Positions 6,068 through 10,567 of a stretch of 10,567 bases of DNA are shown in pieces. The translations under genes and the position numbers were made by a program. Source of the DNA: Caryophanales bacterium UBA3935 (GTDB lineage Bacteria; Bacillota_I; Bacilli_A; ML615J-28; CAG-698). The DNA lies in the NCBI GenBank assembly GCA_002385755.1, contig DGED01000043.1, positions 11,018 through 21,584 of the forward strand, given 5' to 3'. The notes beneath the pieces were generated by a model. It worked only from the letters and a program-made list of their open reading frames with translations, ran no database searches and was not told where the DNA came from. How positions within the stretch are numbered: the stretch's first letter is position 1; each line of letters begins with the position of its first letter.

Positions 6068-6868
6068 TTAATTCCAAATTTCGTAAACATAGATTCTTTT
6101 TTCTGTTTGATCATATATCAATAATATGAAATGATACTCTTCCGCGCCGGAAGGCAAATCATATCTATTGTTTTTCAGATCATAACAAAGATAATACCCG
6201 GAGGGCGAATATATGATAAATTCTTCAGTAGTGATTTCCGTCAAGTATTGCATCTCTGATGATGTCAAGGGCAAAAGTTGCCGGCGCGGATCATTCTCTA
6301 TCTTCCCCAGAAAAACTTCCGCGTCATCATCGTTTAAATGATAAGAATAAGCGTTTGTTTGAAAATCATACATCTTAAAAACATTCGAATGCTGATAATA
6401 CTCTCGAGGTAAATTGTTAGGAATTTCGATGCCAAGTTTTTCCGAATATTTTCGGGCTGAATTGAATAATTTGGCGGTGTAATTAATGTGGTAAGCCAAA
6501 AAGATTACGGACAAAAAAGCCGTTACAACGCCAAAAATCATTCCCCAATCGGTGCGTCTGCTGCTTTGAATTTTCATGCTTTTTATCCCGAAAAAAATGG
6601 CGAGGAACGAAAATACTCCGGCAAGAACGCAAAAAATCGCTATATGCCATATCGTTATATGCCATAAGAAAAACGCAACTGCAAAACCTGCGATACCAAA
6701 CCCCAGGGAACAGCTGGCTAGGTTAGGATCGATCACGGGTCTGCGCCCCTCATGTTCGGCGGTTTCGCTTTCCCGCGCTTTCGCATCAATTTCAAACCGG
6801 CTTCCGCACACGGAACAGAAATTAGCATCATCACTTGTTACGTGATCGCAATTTTTACATTTAATCAT
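6068..6868 (-). CDS. zinc-ribbon membrane protein of unknown function
   Basis: A 266-residue protein I do not recognise beyond its parts. It opens with a zinc ribbon: C4-x2-C7 and C18-x2-C21 in KCKNCDHVTSDDANFCSVCG, the arrangement of the zinc-ribbon domain common at the N-terminus of Bacillota membrane proteins. A charged linker follows (about 25-45). Three hydrophobic segments lie at about 53-69, 72-93 and 108-127; the order resembles DUF4190-type proteins. The remaining 135 residues form a soluble domain rich in tyrosine and acidic residues, ending YHFILLIYDQTEKRIYVYEIWN at 245-266. An odd number of membrane segments would put the ribbon and the C-terminal domain on opposite sides, with the ribbon presumably cytoplasmic. 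AAGGAG 9 bases before ATG supports the start. It is first in a unit with holA. No function is proposed. Confidence 0.88.
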   Translation of the reverse strand: MIKCKNCDHVTSDDANFCSVCGSRFEIDAKARESETAEHEGRRPVIDPNLASCSLGFGIAGFAVAFFLWHITIWHIAIFCVLAGVFSFLAIFFGIKSMKIQSSRRTDWGMIFGVVTAFLSVIFLAYHINYTAKLFNSARKYSEKLGIEIPNNLPREYYQHSNVFKMYDFQTNAYSYHLNDDDAEVFLGKIENDPRRQLLPLTSSEMQYLTEITTEEFIIYSPSGYYLCYDLKNNRYDLPSGAEEYHFILLIYDQTEKRIYVYEIWN

Positions 6869-6890
6869 AACAGCAATCTCCTTCTTGTTT

Positions 6891-6919
6891 ATGATAAAAC
6901 AAAACTACGCGGATGTCAA
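6891..6919 (-). promoter_or_regulatory. promoter of the zinc-ribbon/holA unit
   Basis: On the minus strand a perfect -35 TTGACA (6914-6919) and a -10 TATCAT (6891-6896) are 17 bases apart. The predicted start lies close to 6884, leaving a short leader before the ribosome site. This promoter sits just past the comEC terminator, so holA expression is separable from competence gene expression. Confidence 0.85.
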
Positions 6920-6934
6920 GGATTTATAAATGAG

Positions 6935-6956
6935 AAAAGGCGCTCGCGCGCCTTTT
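6935..6956. terminator. terminator after comEC
   Basis: AAAAGGCGC (6935-6943) pairs perfectly with GCGCCTTTT (6948-6956) around a TCGC or GCGA loop. The GC core is flanked by A and T runs, so it can act on both strands; on the minus strand it would end comEC transcripts before the downstream promoter. Confidence 0.8.
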
Positions 6957-6965
6957 ATATATACT

Positions 6966-6996
6966 CATCAAATATTATGAAACATAATATTTGATG
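6966..6996. repeat. AT-rich perfect 14-bp inverted repeat just past comEC
   Basis: CATCAAATATTATG (6966-6979) and CATAATATTTGATG (6983-6996) are perfect inverse copies around AAA. It lies between the comEC stop and the GC-rich terminator. No T run follows on either strand, so it is not a standard intrinsic terminator on its own. It could stabilise the comEC mRNA 3' end or bind a protein; the sequence does not decide. Confidence 0.8.
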
Positions 6997-7010
6997 GACA
7001 AAATTATTAT

Positions 7011-9179
7011 TTACTTTATTGTATCAAATATACTCTCTTTTTTCCGATATTTATATTTTACGGAATAATGCAAATCAGTCCGGTAAATGACGACGTTATA
7101 TCTTTGCAATGTCGCGATCGTCCGTTCCGACGGAAATCCAAATTTTTCAACCCGGCCCGTCTGAATTACGGCATAACGCGGTCTGATCCGCGATAATAAT
7201 TCCCGACTTGTCGCGGTATTGCTTCCGTGATGAGCGACTTTTATAACGTCGACCGGCAAATTCATCGCCGCGATTTTATTTTCTATTTTTTCGCTAATAT
7301 CGCCCAAAAATAAAAAATAATATTCGCCAACATAGACATGGACTACAATACTATTGTCGTTTTCGTCGTGATAAAAAGCATCCGGATGCAAGATGTGAAA
7401 AACGAAAGCGCCGCAGGTTAATTTATCGCCTTTTTTGACTTTAATATTTGCGACGCGAGACAATTCACTATTATCATATGCGCTTACGACAATATTATTG
7501 ACAGCAATTTCTCTGATAATATTGTATGCTTCACCATTGTGATCGTTATGATTATGAGTAATGATTAAATAGTCAAGCTTTTTAACGCCCCGCCTTTTTA
7601 AATAAGCTGTTACTTCATTGTTTTTACCGTCTCCCGTGTCAATTAAAACATTGCAGCGATTGCAACAATCGGAAATTAACGTCGATTCGCCATTATATAA
7701 ATCCAAGAAAACAATCTCGGGATAAGATTTGAAGTAAAGCGAGTTGGACGCCGCGAACAAAAACAACAATAATAGCGAAACAAAAAAATAACGATATTTT
7801 TTCCGCGCGTAGCTTTTTATAATTGCCGCCAAAAACAAGTAATATACTATTATCGCGACAAACGGTAAATCCGGGAACCTAATCCTTAAAGCAAAATTGT
7901 CCGAAAGAAAGACGGTAAAATCTATAAATGCTTTAACGAAATAAAAATAAATCCACGAAAGAATTGGGAGAAACAATACCAAAAAAGATAATGGCAAAAT
8001 GATATATCCGACAAAATCTATATATACGGCGTTAACGAGCGGACTTAGAAAATTTATCTCGTTGTTAAGATTTACGATTATCGGCAATGTGATGATCCAG
8101 GAGAATAATGATGTTAAAAGCAACTGGATCAGATGCTTGGTTTTATAAAGCAAAGGAGCCGTCGTAACGATTATCAACGTGACCGTAAAGCTAAGAACAA
8201 ATCCGCTGTGATAAAGGTAATATGGATTCCACAATACTAGCAGGACAAATATCAAGGACAACAAATCCAGGGACGAAAAACCTAATTTCAGTCTCTTGTT
8301 TAAATAGTAACCGTCGTAAAGCAAAACCGCCCTTACTATCGAGGGGGTAAAATTAACCAACAGGGCGTACAAAAAAAGAATTCCCAGAATAATCGTTTCC
8401 GACCGGCCTTGATTAATTTTAATCAAGCGAAAAAAACGGTTTAGGAAAATTATCAATAAGCCGACATGCAAACCCGATATCGCAAAGAGATGCGAAATGC
8501 CGTTAATCTTAATCGCTTCCTGAAAATCGTCCGCGAACCCTCCCGATTCCCCGAGAATAATCGCCTGAAGAAAACTTAGAACGGGTTCGTCAAAAAGCGA
8601 ATCAAGATGCCGGTATAATTTCTGCCTGATAAGACCGGGGTCGAAACGTTTGCCGACAACCTTTACCGAGCCGGCTTTAACGACTCCGTTAACCCTCCTT
8701 TGTTTCAAATAATTCCGGTAATCAAAACCGCCTTCAATGCGGGCGCCTTCAACATTTCCGCGCGAACCTTTCACCTCGATCTTGTCGCCAATGTCAAGGG
8801 GCTTGAAGGAAGCGTCATAAACATAATACTTTTTATTGCCGCTTGCGAGCGTTATTCGGTTATAATGTTTGTACGATTTCACGTCCGTGACGAAACCAAT
8901 CGCATCATCGACCGGCGCCGGTTCATACTTCTTTTCCTCATAAGCAAATCGCGTTATAAAAAGCAATGTAACCGTAAGACCGGCGTAAAATATCATTCTG
9001 TTTTTCTTAAAAAGGTAAAGCGCATACGCGATGAATAAAAACACGGCAACAATACATTTATAGGCTATAATAAATAAAAGCAGAAAAAACGCTACAAGAA
9101 ACCAATTATTCAGAAGCGCCTTATAGGCAGATGAATTCTTTAATTTGTTCCAGAATATTTTTCGATATGCCGTTAACAT
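7011..9179 (-). CDS. comEC: competence protein ComEC, DNA uptake channel
   Basis: Membrane channel through which single-stranded DNA enters the cell during natural transformation. At 722 residues it is full length. Order: N-terminal hydrophobic segments (about 25-78), a soluble OB-fold DUF4131 domain (about 85-178), the Competence membrane domain (about 195-480) with SHLFAISGLHVGLL (229-242) and NFTPSIVRA (276-284), and a C-terminal metallo-beta-lactamase-like domain (about 486-710). That last domain keeps DTGDG (514-518), the HxHxDH motif THNHNDH (541-547), LGDIS (625-629) and VAHHGSNTATS (648-658), so a catalytically competent nuclease-like site is plausible. ATG at 9179 overlaps comEA by 59 bases but is supported by GAGG (9189-9192) 9 bases upstream. 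No comEB lies between the two genes, unlike Bacillus subtilis. C505, C506 and C509 form an unusual cluster. Confidence 0.97.
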   Translation of the reverse strand: MLTAYRKIFWNKLKNSSAYKALLNNWFLVAFFLLLFIIAYKCIVAVFLFIAYALYLFKKNRMIFYAGLTVTLLFITRFAYEEKKYEPAPVDDAIGFVTDVKSYKHYNRITLASGNKKYYVYDASFKPLDIGDKIEVKGSRGNVEGARIEGGFDYRNYLKQRRVNGVVKAGSVKVVGKRFDPGLIRQKLYRHLDSLFDEPVLSFLQAIILGESGGFADDFQEAIKINGISHLFAISGLHVGLLIIFLNRFFRLIKINQGRSETIILGILFLYALLVNFTPSIVRAVLLYDGYYLNKRLKLGFSSLDLLSLIFVLLVLWNPYYLYHSGFVLSFTVTLIIVTTAPLLYKTKHLIQLLLTSLFSWIITLPIIVNLNNEINFLSPLVNAVYIDFVGYIILPLSFLVLFLPILSWIYFYFVKAFIDFTVFLSDNFALRIRFPDLPFVAIIVYYLFLAAIIKSYARKKYRYFFVSLLLLFLFAASNSLYFKSYPEIVFLDLYNGESTLISDCCNRCNVLIDTGDGKNNEVTAYLKRRGVKKLDYLIITHNHNDHNGEAYNIIREIAVNNIVVSAYDNSELSRVANIKVKKGDKLTCGAFVFHILHPDAFYHDENDNSIVVHVYVGEYYFLFLGDISEKIENKIAAMNLPVDVIKVAHHGSNTATSRELLSRIRPRYAVIQTGRVEKFGFPSERTIATLQRYNVVIYRTDLHYSVKYKYRKKESIFDTIK

Positions 9180-9642
9180 TCGTCAAATCCTCGATAGCGT
9201 TGAACCTGCCGTTTTTATTCCGGTAATCAACGATGCCGCGGGCGCGACTTTCACCGATGCCGGGCAATTGCATCAATTCTTCGATCGTCGCCGAATTAAT
9301 TGATATTTTGCCTTCGCTTTTCTCTTCGGATTTGGCGGTGATATAAACCACCATTCCGTCGGATAGCTTTGCCGCGAGATTTATGCCGGCGGTGTCGGCA
9401 TTGGCGGTGAAACCGCCCGCCAAAAAGATTAAATCGTTGACGCGGGAATCTATGTCAAGTATGTAAAGGCCTGGTCTTTTAACCTCGCCCTTCACTTCCA
9501 CGACCACACCGGCAACGCCGTTCCGTTCCTCGTTGACAACGGGAACCGGTAATTCTTTTCCTCCTTTCTTTGGCCAAAAACCGATAAACGCGATAACGCC
9601 GACAACGGCGATAGTCGCTATTTTATGCCATGTTTTCTTCAT
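9121..9642 (-). CDS. comEA: competence protein ComEA, DNA receptor
   Basis: Membrane-anchored extracellular protein that binds double-stranded DNA for transformation and passes it to ComEC. The 173-residue protein has an N-terminal membrane anchor (about 7-22), an SLBB domain (about 44-104) with VEVKGEVKRPGLYILD at 48-63, and a C-terminal helix-hairpin-helix DNA-binding domain (about 111-172) with INSATIEELMQLPGIGESRA (113-132) and a second hairpin VNGIS. Length and domain order are typical. ATG at 9642 is preceded by GAGGTG. Its end overlaps the start of comEC, so the two are co-transcribed. No convincing promoter was found in the gap upstream, though sites unlike sigma-A would be missed. 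Confidence 0.96.
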   Translation of the reverse strand: MKKTWHKIATIAVVGVIAFIGFWPKKGGKELPVPVVNEERNGVAGVVVEVKGEVKRPGLYILDIDSRVNDLIFLAGGFTANADTAGINLAAKLSDGMVVYITAKSEEKSEGKISINSATIEELMQLPGIGESRARGIVDYRNKNGRFNAIEDLTNVNGISKNILEQIKEFICL

Positions 9643-9716
9643 TTTATCACCTCATCACTATATTATTATTGGGGAACTTTTTTTCCGTTTGTATTTTCTT
9701 TTAACCAAAATTGTGA

Positions 9717-9722
9717 TATAAT
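9717..9722 (+). promoter_or_regulatory. extended -10 promoter of the Ig-domain lipoprotein
   Basis: A perfect TATAAT preceded by TGA (9714-9716) lies about 40 bases before the lipoprotein ATG. The -35 region (TTTTCT at 9694-9699, 17-base spacer) is poor, which an extended -10 can tolerate. The octamer TTGTGATA occurs at 9711-9718 and again at 9725-9732, overlapping and following the -10, and may be an operator. Confidence 0.65.
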
Positions 9723-9760
9723 ATTTGTGATAAAAATAAAACTTATAAAGAGGAGTATGT

Positions 9761-10567
9761 ATGAGAAGAGATGTATTTTTTCTTGTTTTCTTAGTTTTTC
9801 TGTTTGGCTTGGTCTTGTTCGGATGTAAAAAGGAGCCGGACAAAGACAACGGAAAAGAAACGAAACCGACAATTTCCGTTTCTGTTAACCAATTTAAGTT
9901 AAAAGAAGGTGAAACCGCAACTATCGAGCCAAGCTTATCGAACACTAGCGAGAACCTGAAGATTTTGTTTTCTTCGGAAGATCCCGACGTCGCGACTGTC
10001 GATGAGAACGGCGTGATAGTCGCCATAGGCGAGGGGGAAACAACCGTCACCGTTTCCCTGGAAGAATATCCCGACGTAAAGACCACCGTGACGGTTGTCG
10101 TCGAAGCTCAGGAAGAGGAAGTAGTTTTGGCGATTAATGGTCCCGATTCCGTTTATGTCGGCCAAACCATCCAATTGACGGTAACCGACCCGGAACCGGA
10201 AGGCAACATTATTTATTGGGATACGAAAGATCAAAGCATAATCTCGGTTACACAAACGGGGATCGTTACCGGGTTAAAAGGCGGCACGGCCGTTGTTAGG
10301 GTTATTTCCGGAAACACAGGAGAATCGGTTGAAAAAACGATCACGGTCTTGATTCCCGATCCCGAATCCTTAGAGATTGGCGGTCTCGACGGCAAACGCG
10401 TCACTTACAACTCCGTAATAAGACTCGTGGCGAAAATTTCGCCCCAAGGCGCGACCGGCGAAATCGAATGGGAATCATACGACGAGGATGTCTGCGTTAT
10501 TGACGAGACGGGCAAAATTCAGCCGTTACGCCCGGGAGAAGTAACGATTCGCGCGACGATTAAAAAT
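9761..10567 (+). CDS. Ig-like (Big_2) domain lipoprotein, open at the window end
   Basis: Predicted surface lipoprotein; the frame is open for 269 codons and has no stop before the window edge, so only its N-terminal part is seen. A signal peptide (about residues 1-21, MRR then a hydrophobic run) ends in LFGC, with C22 as the likely lipidated cysteine; F at -2 is a relaxed lipobox. After a charged linker come three Big_2-type bacterial Ig-like domains: about 37-115 with SSEDPDVATVDENGVIVAIG, about 122-197 with TKDQSIISVTQTGIVTGLKGG, and about 202 onward with SYDEDVCVIDETGKIQPLRPG. Each has the usual pattern of an aspartate-rich loop, G-I/V, then G-x-T/A-x-V. Such repeats commonly build stalks for adhesion or carbohydrate-binding proteins; the functional domain may lie further on. 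AGAGGAG before ATG at 9761 sets the start. Function beyond surface display is not known. Confidence 0.93.
   Translation, partial: MRRDVFFLVFLVFLFGLVLFGCKKEPDKDNGKETKPTISVSVNQFKLKEGETATIEPSLSNTSENLKILFSSEDPDVATVDENGVIVAIGEGETTVTVSLEEYPDVKTTVTVVVEAQEEEVVLAINGPDSVYVGQTIQLTVTDPEPEGNIIYWDTKDQSIISVTQTGIVTGLKGGTAVVRVISGNTGESVEKTITVLIPDPESLEIGGLDGKRVTYNSVIRLVAKISPQGATGEIEWESYDEDVCVIDETGKIQPLRPGEVTIRATIKN

Noticed and set aside
6066..6077. TTG start for holA four codons upstream
   Set aside because: It would overlap the end of the zinc-ribbon gene, has no ribosome site, and the ATG at 6065 begins the usual delta-subunit N-terminus.
9658..10255. Minus-strand frames opposite the lipoprotein
   Set aside because: They mirror the Ig-domain coding frame, lack ribosome sites, and cover the lipoprotein promoter and signal peptide.

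Overview
The window looks like chromosomal DNA from a spore-forming Gram-positive bacterium (Bacillota), most likely in or near the Bacilli. Three things point there. There is an intact gene for the spore germination protease GPR. The promoters are sigma-A type, and ribosome sites are strong GAGG or GGAGG. The gene order comEA-comEC-holA-rpsT-gpr follows the order I know from Bacillus subtilis. TGA is used as a stop (gpr and the two small genes after it) and tryptophan is TGG, so the code is the ordinary one, not the Mycoplasma code. The genus cannot be told from this sequence.

Layout, left to right. Positions 1-1124 (minus) hold an HI0933/BaiN-type flavoprotein cut by the window edge. A divergent control region (1125-1360) separates it from pyrG (1361-2977, plus), the CTP synthase gene. 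The pyrG promoter places transcription start on GGGC, followed by a pyrimidine-rich tract and a G-rich arm with a U tract. This resembles the CTP-sensing reiterative-transcription attenuator of Bacillus pyrG. Convergent to pyrG is a minus-strand group: gpr (3534-4589), an 81-codon membrane protein (3272-3517) where spoIIP would be expected, and a 90-codon membrane-anchored protein (2999-3271) where yqxA would be expected. It ends in a terminator that overlaps the last stop codon.

Divergent from gpr is rpsT (4788-5051, plus), ribosomal protein S20, with its own promoter and terminators. Convergent to rpsT is a two-gene minus-strand unit (6868 down to 5106): a zinc-ribbon membrane protein of unknown function, then holA (DNA polymerase III delta subunit), from a near-consensus promoter at 6891-6919. 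Upstream of that is the DNA-uptake pair comEA-comEC (9642 down to 7011), whose reading frames overlap by 59 bases. At the right end a lipoprotein with at least three bacterial Ig-like domains starts at 9761 (plus) and runs open off the window.

Functionally the window mixes housekeeping (CTP synthesis, clamp loading, 30S assembly), DNA uptake (ComEA receptor, ComEC channel) and sporulation/germination (GPR). The most notable points are the pyrG leader, the small protein in the spoIIP position that has no room for the amidase domain, and the unrecognised zinc-ribbon protein between comEC and holA. No tRNA, rRNA, CRISPR array, insertion sequence or phage gene was seen. The gene-free stretches are 1125-1360, 4590-4787, 6869-7010 and 9643-9760; all are shorter than 300 bases and their contents are listed.
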